Shown here: piece by piece, positions 50,593-58,453 of the stretch
Layout: every line of letters starts with the position of its first letter
Numbering within the stretch: the stretch's first letter is position 1
NCBI RefSeq assembly: GCF_000223375.1
Contig: NC_017384.1
Location: forward strand, 2,420,501 to 2,484,500
Length of the DNA stretch: 64,000 nucleotides
From: Ketogulonicigenium vulgare WSH-001
Lineage (GTDB): Bacteria; Pseudomonadota; Alphaproteobacteria; Rhodobacterales; Rhodobacteraceae
Direction: 5' to 3'
Notes under the pieces: generated by a model
What the model was told of the DNA's origin: nothing
Database searches by the model: none
What the model saw: only the letters and a program-made list of their open reading frames with translations
Translations under genes and position numbers: made by a program

Positions 50593-51060
50593 TTACGCCC
50601 GACGCGCGCGTGCGGCAAAGCAGCCCTGTTTGGCGTAATGCAGATGGACATAGGATACATCCGCATTTTCAAACACTTCGGCCAGCGCGGCCGCCAGATC
50701 ATGGCCCGGGACCACATCCGCCGCGATCATCATATCATCCACATCAAAGCCGCGCAGCGAGATCAGCCGTGTCAGCAACGACGGCGGCACCGTCCCGACC
50801 TCGGGCCGCGCTTGCGCGATACCCGCGCGCACAAAGATCGCGTGGCGCGATTGAAAGGGCGTGTGCGCAGGCTGGTGTTCATAGTTGATCAACAGCACCG
50901 TCTCGCCAATCGCGGCATCCGTCAGGCTGATGCGGCAGGGCGTGCCCGGATGGGCATCAACCACAACGCGCCGCGCATTCATGCGCTGCAATGCGCTATC
51001 GCTCAGGGTGAAAAGCGGGGCGAAATCCGCAGGGTCTAGCCCCTCGATCTGGAACGGCAT
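50593..51060 (-). CDS. DUF1203 domain-containing protein
   Basis: A 155-residue protein whose start (FQIEGLDPADFAPLFTLSDSALQ), middle (DAHPGTPCRISLTDAAIGETVLLINYEHQPAHTPFQSRHAIFVR) and end (ADVSYVHLHYAKQGCFAARARR) match the DUF1203 family, for which no function is known. It has no signal peptide or membrane helix, so it should be cytoplasmic. It is the last gene of a trhO-abrB-DUF1203 run. Its start codon and ribosome binding site lie inside the right arm of a perfect 19-bp inverted repeat, so translation should be strongly hindered unless that structure is opened. Confidence 0.85.
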   Translation of the reverse strand: MPFQIEGLDPADFAPLFTLSDSALQRMNARRVVVDAHPGTPCRISLTDAAIGETVLLINYEHQPAHTPFQSRHAIFVRAGIAQARPEVGTVPPSLLTRLISLRGFDVDDMMIAADVVPGHDLAAALAEVFENADVSYVHLHYAKQGCFAARARRA

Positions 51061-51101
51061 GGGTTTTCCTTTGGTCCGATGGCCAAAGGAAAACCCATGC
51101 C
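51056..51101 (-). repeat. Perfect 19-bp inverted repeat over the DUF1203 RBS and start codon
   Basis: Positions 51056-51074 (GGCATGGGTTTTCCTTTGG) and 51083-51101 (CCAAAGGAAAACCCATGCC) are exact reverse complements with an 8-nt loop. On the minus-strand mRNA the distal arm contains AAAGGA and the ATG of the DUF1203 gene (51060-51058). No T tract follows, so it is not an intrinsic terminator. Such a long perfect stem in an otherwise unremarkable gap is likely functional: a translational switch, an RNase III site or an operator. The geometry is directly visible. Confidence 0.85.
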
Positions 51102-51137
51102 CCTATCCGCGCCAACCCGAATCCTGCGCATTCGCCC

Positions 51138-52187
51138 TCAGGCGCGGACGAGATAGCGGCGCAGGCCCAGAAAGATCGGCTGCGCCACGGCAATGATCAG
51201 CACGATCCGCAAGATATGCAGGGTCGAGACATAGGCGACCTCTTCGTCCATCGCCAACGCCAGCAGGCTCATCTCGGTCACGCCGCCCGCAGCATAGCCA
51301 AGGAAGGCCTGCGGCGGCGGGATGTCGGTGATCTGCGTCAGTCCCAGCGCGAACAGATAGGTGGTGCCGATCATGATCATCGCCACAATGGCCGAGGGCA
51401 CCATCGCGCGCAGCACAGCGCGGGCGGGCAGGCCCAGAAACCGCGCACCGATGGTGGCGCCCATAATGATCTGCGCGCCGTTGACCAGCACAGTGGGGGG
51501 CGGCACCTGTACCCAGCCGATCATATGCGCCGCGCCTGACAGCACCATCGGCCCCATCAGGTCGGGCGCAGGCAGATGCAACAGGCGCGCCACCGTCCGC
51601 CCCAGCACCGCGCAAGCGGCTAGAAGGGCATAGTCCAGCACGCTTGGCACATCCAAGGCCACCCAATTGCTGCCGCCGCTGTTGCTGGTGCTGACGCCGT
51701 AAATCGCGCCAAACAGCAGCGCGATCAGCGAGACCGTCATCATGATCCGCGTCGCATGGGCCAGCGCGATCTGGCGATCATCGCCGCCCGCCGCCGCGCC
51801 CAGCACGAACATCTCGTTCAGGCCGCCCGGCATGGCGCTGAAAAACGCGGTCACCGGGTCCATCTTCAACGTCTTGCGATAGATGACATAGCCGATCCAG
51901 GCCGAGACGATCAGCACCGGCACAAGGCCAATCACCGCCAGTGCCCAATCGCCGATCTGGCCAAACATCTCGACCGTGACGCGCGATCCCATCATCACAC
52001 CAAGGATCGGAATGACAAAGGGCCGGATGCGACCCGGCCCTGCAATCGGCGCGCGCGCGATGGACAAAGCCGCCATCACCAGCATCGGCCCCATCATCCA
52101 CGGCAGCGGCATTTTCAAAGCGTAGGCGCCAAATCCCGCCAGAGTTGCCAAAACAAGCCCAAGGATATGCCGCGCGCTGATCTTCAT
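51138..52187 (-). CDS. AbrB-family membrane protein (duplicated AbrB domain)
   Basis: A 349-residue inner-membrane protein of the AbrB/ammonia-monooxygenase-like family. It has two similar halves, each with the motif pattern LPWMMGPMLV...GAxIG and about five helices; the first half carries FFSAMPGGLNEMFVLG and the second AFLGYAAGGVTEMSLLALAMDEE, a repeat of the MPGG-x-EM signature. Function is unproven; a regulatory or transport role has been suggested for relatives. The start lies 3 nt after the trhO stop, so the two are co-transcribed. It is not the Bacillus transition-state regulator AbrB. Confidence 0.85.
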   Translation of the reverse strand: MKISARHILGLVLATLAGFGAYALKMPLPWMMGPMLVMAALSIARAPIAGPGRIRPFVIPILGVMMGSRVTVEMFGQIGDWALAVIGLVPVLIVSAWIGYVIYRKTLKMDPVTAFFSAMPGGLNEMFVLGAAAGGDDRQIALAHATRIMMTVSLIALLFGAIYGVSTSNSGGSNWVALDVPSVLDYALLAACAVLGRTVARLLHLPAPDLMGPMVLSGAAHMIGWVQVPPPTVLVNGAQIIMGATIGARFLGLPARAVLRAMVPSAIVAMIMIGTTYLFALGLTQITDIPPPQAFLGYAAGGVTEMSLLALAMDEEVAYVSTLHILRIVLIIAVAQPIFLGLRRYLVRA

Positions 52188-52190
52188 GCC

Positions 52191-53120
52191 TTAATCTGTC
52201 TCCGTATCCAGATGGGGCGCTTGCCCCAAATGCTGGTCGCCCCGCGCCTTTGCCAGTGCGATCTGTTTTTGCCGCTCGCGAAAGCGCAGCTTGTCCACGT
52301 CAGATGTCTCGGCGATGCAATGCAGGCACGAGACGCCTTCCTCGAATGAATTGAGCGCGCGATCCTCGGGCGACAGCGGCATGCGGCAGGCGTGGCACAG
52401 GGTGTGGTCGCCCTCGGCCAGACCGTGTTTCAACGCCACGCGGCCGTCAAAGACGAAACATTCGCCCTGCCATTTGGTGTCATCCACCGGCACATCTTCC
52501 AGATATTTCAAGATACCGCCCTGCAGGTGGTACACATCGGCGACACCCTCGTTCAGCAGGTAATTCGTCGATTTCTCGCAGCGGATGCCGCCGGTGCAGA
52601 ACATGGCGACGCGCTTTCCCGCGAATTCCTGCTTGTGTTCTTGCCACCAGGCGGGGAATTCGCTGAAGGATTTCGTCTTGGGGTCGATCGCGCCTTCGAA
52701 CGTGCCGATGGCGACCTCGTAATCATTGCGTGTGTCGATCACCACCACATCGGGGGCCGAGATCAAATCGTTCCAATCGGCGGGGGCGACGTAATGGCCG
52801 GTGCGCGCCAGCGGGTTCACATCGGGCTGGCCCATTGTGACGATCTCGCGTTTCAGGCGCACTTTCATCCGCAAAAAGGGCTGTTCCTCGGCATGGCTTT
52901 CCTTCCACACCAGATCTGCGCAGCCGGGCAGGGCGCGGATATGCGCGATCAGCGCGTCGATCCCCGCGCGGGGGCCGGCGATGGTGCCGTTGATCCCCTC
53001 GGGCGCCAGCAGCAGCGTGCCATAGACGCCCGCCTCACGGCACAGCGCCTGCAGCGGCCCGCGCAGGGCGGCCGGATCGGGAAAGCGGGTAAAGTGATAA
53101 AGCGCAGCAACGGTGAACAT
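52191..53120 (-). CDS. trhO: tRNA uridine hydroxylase TrhO (rhodanese-like)
   Basis: TrhO (YceA) hydroxylates U34 of certain tRNAs on the route to 5-oxyacetyl or methoxyuridine. The 309-residue protein has the family N-terminal domain (about 1-95, LAPEGINGTIAG), the rhodanese domain with active-site Cys175 in FCTGGIRCEKSTNYLL, and a C-terminal zinc-like Cys set (CHACRMPL and CLHC). It starts the trhO-abrB-DUF1203 run. Known in E. coli; here assigned by motif. Confidence 0.95.
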   Translation of the reverse strand: MFTVAALYHFTRFPDPAALRGPLQALCREAGVYGTLLLAPEGINGTIAGPRAGIDALIAHIRALPGCADLVWKESHAEEQPFLRMKVRLKREIVTMGQPDVNPLARTGHYVAPADWNDLISAPDVVVIDTRNDYEVAIGTFEGAIDPKTKSFSEFPAWWQEHKQEFAGKRVAMFCTGGIRCEKSTNYLLNEGVADVYHLQGGILKYLEDVPVDDTKWQGECFVFDGRVALKHGLAEGDHTLCHACRMPLSPEDRALNSFEEGVSCLHCIAETSDVDKLRFRERQKQIALAKARGDQHLGQAPHLDTETD

Positions 53121-53228
53121 GCCCTGTCCTTAGTCCCGTGCGCGCGGACTGACAAGCGGGGGCATTGACGATGGTGGCAATGCTGCTTACCCATTCGCCA
53201 TGTAACAGATCCTTGCACGAGAATTGCC

Positions 53229-53849
53229 ATGCAAACGCGCGATCCCTTTCCGGAAAATGAGGCTCTGATCGTCATCGACGTGCAGAATGATTTCTGTCCA
53301 GGCGGTGCCTTGGCCGTGGCGGGCGGGGATCAGATCGTCGCCGGCATCAATGATCTGATGGCGCAGTTCCAGACCGTGGTGCTGACGCAGGATTGGCACC
53401 CCGCAGGTCATTCCAGCTTTGCCAGCAGCCATGCAGGCCAGAGCCCCTATAGCGTGATCGACATGCCCTATGGCCCGCAGGTGCTGTGGCCCGATCACTG
53501 CGTCCAAGGCACAGGCGGCGCGGATTTCCACCCCGCGCTGAATGTGCATGCGGCGCATCTGGTGATCCGCAAAGGCTTCCGCCCCGGCATCGACAGCTAT
53601 TCGGCTTTCTTTGAAAACGACCACAGCACGGTGACAGGCCTTGATGGCTACTTGCGCGCGCGCGGCATCACGCGCGTGACGCTGGTCGGCCTCGCCACGG
53701 ATTTTTGCGTGAATTATTCTGCGGTGGATGCGGCGCGCCTTGGCTATGCGGTGAGTGTCGACACCGGCCTCTCGCGCGGGATCGACCTGAACGGCTCGCT
53801 GGCCGATGCGCTGGAAACCATGGCCGAGGCTGGCGTCGTTATCAAGTAA
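53229..53849 (+). CDS. pncA: Nicotinamidase
   Basis: PncA hydrolyses nicotinamide to nicotinate for NAD salvage. The 206-residue protein has catalytic Asp (LIVIDVQNDFCPGGALAV, near residue 17), the metal-binding DWHPAGHSSFA and HCVQGTGGADFH, and the active-site Cys in VTLVGLATDFCVNYSAVDAARLGY. It is followed after 11 nt by pncB, which converts the nicotinate it makes, so the two act in sequence. A GAGAAT precedes the ATG. Confidence 0.97.
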   Translation: MQTRDPFPENEALIVIDVQNDFCPGGALAVAGGDQIVAGINDLMAQFQTVVLTQDWHPAGHSSFASSHAGQSPYSVIDMPYGPQVLWPDHCVQGTGGADFHPALNVHAAHLVIRKGFRPGIDSYSAFFENDHSTVTGLDGYLRARGITRVTLVGLATDFCVNYSAVDAARLGYAVSVDTGLSRGIDLNGSLADALETMAEAGVVIK

Positions 53850-53860
53850 GGGAGACCCCG

Positions 53861-55153
53861 ATGGTCGATATTGCAACCCGGGTCTGGAACCACAAATGGC
53901 GCATCGACCCGATCGTGCGCTCGCTGATTGACGACGATTTCTACAAGCTGCTGATGTGCCAATCGGTGCGCCGCAACCGGCCCGATGCGCATGTCACCTT
54001 CAGCCTGATCAACCGCAACACCTCGCTGCGCCTTGCCGAGATTATTGACGAGGGCGAGCTGCGCGAACAGTTGGATAACGTGCGCACCCTGTCGCTGTCG
54101 CGCGGTGAAAGCACATGGCTGCGCGGCAATACATTCTATGGCAAGCGTCAGATGTTCAGCCCCGATTTCATGGAATGGTTCGAACGCCTGCGTCTGCCCG
54201 CCTATCATCTGGAAAAGCGCGACGGCCAATATGAGCTGACCTTTGAAGGTAGCTGGCCCGAGGTGATGCTGTGGGAAATCCACGCCCTGACCATCATCAT
54301 GGAGCTGCGCTCGCGCGCGGTGCTGCGCGATATGGGCCGGTTCGAGCTGCAGGTCCTCTATGCCCGCGCCATGACCAAGGTCTGGGAAAAGGTGAACCGG
54401 CTGCGCGAAGTGCCCGAGATCCGCATCGCCGATTTTGGCACCCGCCGCCGCCATTCCTTCCTGTGGCAGGATTGGTGCGTGCAGGCGCTGCAAGAGGGCT
54501 TGGGCGATAGTTTCACCGGCACCTCGAACTGCCTGATCGCCAAGAACCGCGACCTCGAGGCGATTGGCACCAACGCGCATGAGCTGCCGATGATCTACGC
54601 CGCGCTCGCGGATAGCGATGCGGAACTTGCCGCCGCGCCCTATCAGGTGCAGGAAGATTGGCAGGTCGAACACGAGGGCAATCTGCGCATCATCCTGCCC
54701 GACACTTTCGGCACTGAAGGTTTCCTGAAAAACGCCCCCGCATGGCTGGCGTCATGGACAGGCATTCGCATCGATTCCGGCGATCCGGCAGAAAAGGCGG
54801 AACTCGCCATTCGCTGGTGGCGTGATCGCGGCGAAGATCCGACGACAAAGCTGGTGATCTTCTCGGACGGGCTGGATGTCGACAAGATGCTGGCGCTGCA
54901 CAAGCAATTCTATGGCCGCATCAAGGTCAGCTTTGGCTGGGGCACGATGTTGACCAATGATTTCATCGGCCTTGTCCCCGGCGACCGCCTTGCGCCCTTT
55001 AGCATCGTGGTGAAAGCGGCGTCTGTGAATGGCCGCCCGACGGTGAAACTGTCGGATAATCCGGGCAAAGCCATGGGCCCCGCGGACCAGATCGAACGCT
55101 ATAAGCGCGTCTTTGGCGTCGGCCAGCAGCAGTATTTCGAGGTAAAGGTTTAG
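53861..55153 (+). CDS. pncB: Nicotinate phosphoribosyltransferase
   Basis: PncB forms nicotinate mononucleotide from nicotinate and PRPP. The 430-residue protein has the family marks: DDDFYKLLMCQSV near the N terminus, the FGTRRRHSFLWQ segment with the phosphoribosylation loop, GTSNCLIAKNRDLEAIGTNAHELPM with the active-site His, IRIDSGDPAEKAEL and VSFGWGTMLTNDF. The start at 53861 is preceded by GGGAGACCCCG. It forms an operon with pncA. Confidence 0.97.
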   Translation: MVDIATRVWNHKWRIDPIVRSLIDDDFYKLLMCQSVRRNRPDAHVTFSLINRNTSLRLAEIIDEGELREQLDNVRTLSLSRGESTWLRGNTFYGKRQMFSPDFMEWFERLRLPAYHLEKRDGQYELTFEGSWPEVMLWEIHALTIIMELRSRAVLRDMGRFELQVLYARAMTKVWEKVNRLREVPEIRIADFGTRRRHSFLWQDWCVQALQEGLGDSFTGTSNCLIAKNRDLEAIGTNAHELPMIYAALADSDAELAAAPYQVQEDWQVEHEGNLRIILPDTFGTEGFLKNAPAWLASWTGIRIDSGDPAEKAELAIRWWRDRGEDPTTKLVIFSDGLDVDKMLALHKQFYGRIKVSFGWGTMLTNDFIGLVPGDRLAPFSIVVKAASVNGRPTVKLSDNPGKAMGPADQIERYKRVFGVGQQQYFEVKV

Positions 55154-55165
55154 TCCTCGCCCTCG

Positions 55166-55591
55166 CTAGTCTTCGCTTTCACCCGGGCTGGATCGCAGCG
55201 ATTTCACCGCGCCGGTGCGTTTTTTCGCATCCAGACGGCGGCGGACGGACCCCGCGGTGGGTTTGGTGGCAATGCGCCGCTTTGGCACCACCAGCGCGGC
55301 GCGGATCAGCTCGGCCAGACGTTCGCGGGCGATCTCGCGGTTGCGGGCTTGGCTGCGGGTGTCCTGCACGGCGATAATAATCGCGCCGTCCCCCGTCCAG
55401 CGCCAGCCCGCCAGCCGTTTCAGCCGCCTTTTGACGGGATCAGGCAAGGTGGGGGATCGCTCGGCCTCGAACCGCAGTTCAACCGCGGTCGAGACCTTGT
55501 TCACATTCTGCCCGCCCGGACCCGAGGCCCGGACGAACTGCTCGGTCAGTTCCCAATCCTGTATCGTGATCTGATCCGAGATATGCAGCAT
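55166..55591 (-). CDS. arfB: Alternative ribosome-rescue factor ArfB (ICT1-like peptidyl-tRNA hydrolase)
   Basis: ArfB frees ribosomes stalled at the 3' end of broken mRNAs by hydrolysing peptidyl-tRNA. The 141-residue protein has the release-factor GGQ motif in RASGPGGQNVNKVSTAVELRF (near 27-47) and the basic C-terminal tail (KPTAGSVRRRLDAKKRTGAVKSLR) that enters the empty mRNA channel. It lacks the stop-codon-reading domain of release factors. It lies 9 nt downstream of the yhhQ-type gene, in the same operon. Confidence 0.95.
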   Translation of the reverse strand: MLHISDQITIQDWELTEQFVRASGPGGQNVNKVSTAVELRFEAERSPTLPDPVKRRLKRLAGWRWTGDGAIIIAVQDTRSQARNREIARERLAELIRAALVVPKRRIATKPTAGSVRRRLDAKKRTGAVKSLRSSPGESED

Positions 55592-55600
55592 CGCGTGTCC

Positions 55601-56227
55601 TTAGGCGGTTCTCGCCATCAGATAACGCACAAAGGCGCGGAATGGCACCAGCGCGATGACGGCAATCGCCATTTTCACGCCCCAATCCGCAATCGCCAGC
55701 GAGACCCACAGCGGCGCATCCGGCCCAAAGGTCAGCAGCGGCACGGTCTCGGACGCCCAGGCGATCTGTTCGTCGGCCACCGCACCAAAGATGGTGATGA
55801 ACAGCGCGAACGAGATGGTAAAGAACAGCACAGTGTCCAGGATCGAGCCGCAGATCGACGAGATCAGCGGCGCTTTCCACCACGCCTGCGTGCGCAGACG
55901 GTTGAACACGGCAATATCCAGCAGCTGCGCCGCGCCAAAGGCAATGGCCGAGGCATAGGCCGTGCGGATCGCCACAGCGGGGCCGAATTCAAGCATGATT
56001 TGCGTGCCGATCAGCGAGCAGATGATCCCGGTGACGAAACCGGCAAAGACCACCTGACGCGCGGCTTTGGGGCCGTAAACGCGGTTGGTGACCTCGTTGA
56101 TCAGGAAGGCGATCGGATAGGTGAAGGCACCCCAGGTCAGAATCCCGTCAAGGATCAGGAACTGAACAAGGATGTTGGACGCGACAACAGTCGCAGCCAT
56201 GGCAATAACGCCAGGGAGGAATTTCAT
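55601..56227 (-). CDS. yhhQ: YhhQ-family queuosine-precursor transporter (VUT family)
   Basis: A 208-residue inner-membrane protein of the YhhQ/DUF165 family, whose characterised members import preQ0 or preQ1 for queuosine synthesis. Six hydrophobic helices are visible, with the family pattern FTYPIAFLINEVTNRVYGPKAARQVV and ISSICGSILDTVLFFTISF. The Met at 56227 was preferred to the one at 56275 because it starts at the first helix. I do not see a preQ1 riboswitch in the 78 nt upstream. Confidence 0.9.
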   Translation of the reverse strand: MKFLPGVIAMAATVVASNILVQFLILDGILTWGAFTYPIAFLINEVTNRVYGPKAARQVVFAGFVTGIICSLIGTQIMLEFGPAVAIRTAYASAIAFGAAQLLDIAVFNRLRTQAWWKAPLISSICGSILDTVLFFTISFALFITIFGAVADEQIAWASETVPLLTFGPDAPLWVSLAIADWGVKMAIAVIALVPFRAFVRYLMARTA

Positions 56228-56305
56228 GGATCTCTGTCCGTTTTGACAAGGTGACCGGAGGACTTGGCCCGGCACATGCCGGACAGGCGGCGCGTTAAAC
56301 CTGCG

Positions 56306-57157
56306 TCACTCGCCCGTCAAGAGCTGTATTTCAACGATCTGGCTGGGCAGCAGGCGTCCGAAATTATCATCCGCGATCAATGTGGCGACCAGATTATCTT
56401 TGCCCTGCCAGACGGAAATCCCCTCCAGATTGCCGAAGCGGCCCATCGCACTGGTGAATTCCCCCCTTATATCAGTGCCATCGCGCGTCATGCTGCGGAT
56501 GCGGGATTGAAAACCGATGCCGCGAAAGGCGCGCTCTAGAATATAAAGCCGCCCATCAGGCCCAAAATCTGCGCCCACCGCCGCCCAGCCTTGGCCATCC
56601 GTGGGCAGATGAAAAATGATCTGCCAATCACGGCTGCCCGGCCCCAGATAGTAAACCGGCCCGCCGCCCTCGGGCAGGGTGTAAAGCCCGCCACCGGAAT
56701 CAACCGCCAGCGCCTCGAGGGCGCGATTGCGGGGCAGGGCCCCGAAATCGGCGTGGCGGGGCAGTATTTCGGGCAAGCCATGCAGCCCCATTTGCCGCGT
56801 CACACGCGGCTGATGTTCGAAACTGATGAACAGCGTGCCACCCTCAGCGCGCGCGATCCCCTCGCTATCGCCCATCGGCCCTTGCAACACCGCGCCGTCT
56901 GTGTCCGTCAGCGGCGCGTGATCCAGCACGGTGATCGCGGCAATCGCGCCATCAGCCGTGCGCGTGAACGCGCCCGCCACCAGATAGCCGCGATCCGACA
57001 GCGCGATGAAATCACGACCGTCATCAGACAGATCAATCCCTGAGAACCCCCCGAACCACGGCGCATCGACGTGCCACGGGGTGACGACGGCCTCGGCCGC
57101 CGCACCCGTGGCCAGCGCTGCGACCGCGATTACGGCGCGGCCAAGACCAGCGAACAT
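56306..57157 (-). CDS. Esterase-like activity of phytase family protein (exported)
   Basis: A 283-residue exported protein: signal peptide (1-21, cleavage after AEA), then a six-bladed propeller-like domain with FSGIDLSDDGRDFIALSDRGYLVAG, MGDSEGIARAEGGTLFISFEHQPR, ADFGPDGRLYILERAFRG and FGNLEGISVWQGKDNL. These match the 'esterase-like activity of phytase' family; the enzymatic activity is not established for this group. Its start overlaps the 3' end of mepA by 28 nt, so it is translated with it. Confidence 0.86.
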   Translation of the reverse strand: MFAGLGRAVIAVAALATGAAAEAVVTPWHVDAPWFGGFSGIDLSDDGRDFIALSDRGYLVAGAFTRTADGAIAAITVLDHAPLTDTDGAVLQGPMGDSEGIARAEGGTLFISFEHQPRVTRQMGLHGLPEILPRHADFGALPRNRALEALAVDSGGGLYTLPEGGGPVYYLGPGSRDWQIIFHLPTDGQGWAAVGADFGPDGRLYILERAFRGIGFQSRIRSMTRDGTDIRGEFTSAMGRFGNLEGISVWQGKDNLVATLIADDNFGRLLPSQIVEIQLLTGE

Positions 57158-58029
57158 TGCGCAGGCAGTTCATTCACCCGCAGCGGCCCGCGCGGCGGCG
57201 GCGCATTGGGATCGCGCGGACGCGGCGGCGGTGGGTTCAGGATATTGGCGACGAATTCTTCGGCCTCGGCGCAGCCGTCACCGGGCGGGGGTGGCACCTG
57301 ATCCTCGCAATAGCGCGCGCCGGCGGGGCAGTTCAGCCGCACGTGGAAATGGGTATTATGCCCGGCCCAAGGGCGCACCTTGTTCAGCCAACTGCGATCG
57401 CCCGTCGCAGTGCGGCACAGTTCAACCTTGGCCCCGCCAAAGATAAAGATCCGCGCGGTGCGGGGATCTTGGGCGGCGCGCTGCACCAGTGCGGCGTGCT
57501 GGGGCGTCCAGCTGCTGTTCACATAGGCCCCGCCCGCGCGCTGCATATCGCGCGAAGAGATCGCCTCGCGCTCACTCCGGGTCAGGTCAAGGCGGCTGGG
57601 CGGCAGCATCCAGATATCCATATCGAGGCCGGATTGGTGGCTGGCGTGGCCCGACAGCATCGGCCCGCCGCGCGGCTGGCTCATATCGCCGACATATAGC
57701 CCCTCCCACCCCGGCAATGTCGCGGCATAGCGGCTGAGGTCTTGCACAAAGGCCAGCGTCTCGGGCTGGGCCCAGTTGCGATTTCGCGACAGGCGCATCG
57801 CTTGCCATGTCGGGCCTGTTTCGGGCAGCGCCATCGCCCCCGCTTGACAGCCCACCGCATAGCCGCCCACCGGCCCGACCGAGGCGCTGGAGGCTGTGCT
57901 TTGATAGCCAAAGGCCTCACGCGCGACGCGGCTGTCGGACAGATGGGCCTGTAATGTCGGATCGGGACCTTCGGCGCGGCAGGCGCCAAGCGCCATCACA
58001 ATGGCTAAAGCGGCAAGGACGGGTCTCAT
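57130..58029 (-). CDS. mepA: Penicillin-insensitive murein endopeptidase MepA
   Basis: MepA cuts D-Ala-mDAP cross-links in peptidoglycan. The 299-residue protein has a lipobox LGAC (Cys17), so it is probably a lipoprotein. It also has the LAS metallopeptidase motifs: GYAVGCQAG, GDMSQPRGGPMLSGHASHQSGLDMDIWML with the zinc ligands His and Asp, and WAGHNTHFHVRLNCP with the last His. A Pro-rich tail (NPPPPRPRDPNAPPPRG) follows the catalytic domain. It is first in the operon with the phytase-like protein. Confidence 0.94.
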   Translation of the reverse strand: MRPVLAALAIVMALGACRAEGPDPTLQAHLSDSRVAREAFGYQSTASSASVGPVGGYAVGCQAGAMALPETGPTWQAMRLSRNRNWAQPETLAFVQDLSRYAATLPGWEGLYVGDMSQPRGGPMLSGHASHQSGLDMDIWMLPPSRLDLTRSEREAISSRDMQRAGGAYVNSSWTPQHAALVQRAAQDPRTARIFIFGGAKVELCRTATGDRSWLNKVRPWAGHNTHFHVRLNCPAGARYCEDQVPPPPGDGCAEAEEFVANILNPPPPRPRDPNAPPPRGPLRVNELPAQCSLVLAAP

Positions 58030-58162
58030 GTTGGGGCCTGTATGCTGTTTTCACCACGCTAGCACCGCTTTGTCATCGGCGAAACGGTTTTGATGGGCGG
58101 GCAGGGATTGCCCTTCGCACCCTCTCGCCTTAGTTCATTCTTGTGCTGATACAGGTGGGGCC

Positions 58163-58450
58163 ATGTCGACATTGCTGGAATTTCTGCTGCTGATCCTTGC
58201 GCTGGCGCGTTATGTGATCCTGATCTATTTCGCGATGAGCTGGCTGATCACCTTCCAAGTGCTGAACCTGCGCCAGCCGATTGTTGCGCGCATCTGGTAT
58301 ACCTTGGTCCGCATCACCGAGCCGGTCTTTGCCCCCGTGCGCCGCCTTGTGCCGCCGATGGGCGGGATCGACTGGGCACCGCTGCTGGTCATTCTGGCGA
58401 TCTATGTGCTGGAAATGCTGCTGCGCAGCAACGCCGCCGCTTTCTATTAA
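58163..58450 (+). CDS. YggT-family membrane protein
   Basis: A 95-residue inner-membrane protein of the YggT family, with two hydrophobic regions (about 5-35 and 70-90) and the core pattern FAMSWLITFQVLNLRQPIVARIWYTLVRITEPVFAPVRRLVPPMGGIDWAPLLVILAIY, in which the NPxPxxxRxxxP-like loop is recognisable. Members are linked to osmotic protection or division, without a proven activity. It ends 3 nt before recQ. Confidence 0.9.
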   Translation: MSTLLEFLLLILALARYVILIYFAMSWLITFQVLNLRQPIVARIWYTLVRITEPVFAPVRRLVPPMGGIDWAPLLVILAIYVLEMLLRSNAAAFY

Positions 58451-58453
58451 TTG

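Noticed and set aside
56228..56305. preQ1 riboswitch before the yhhQ-type gene
   Set aside because: No pseudoknot-forming A-rich tail or conserved CTA/CTAGCTA core is visible in the 78-nt leader.
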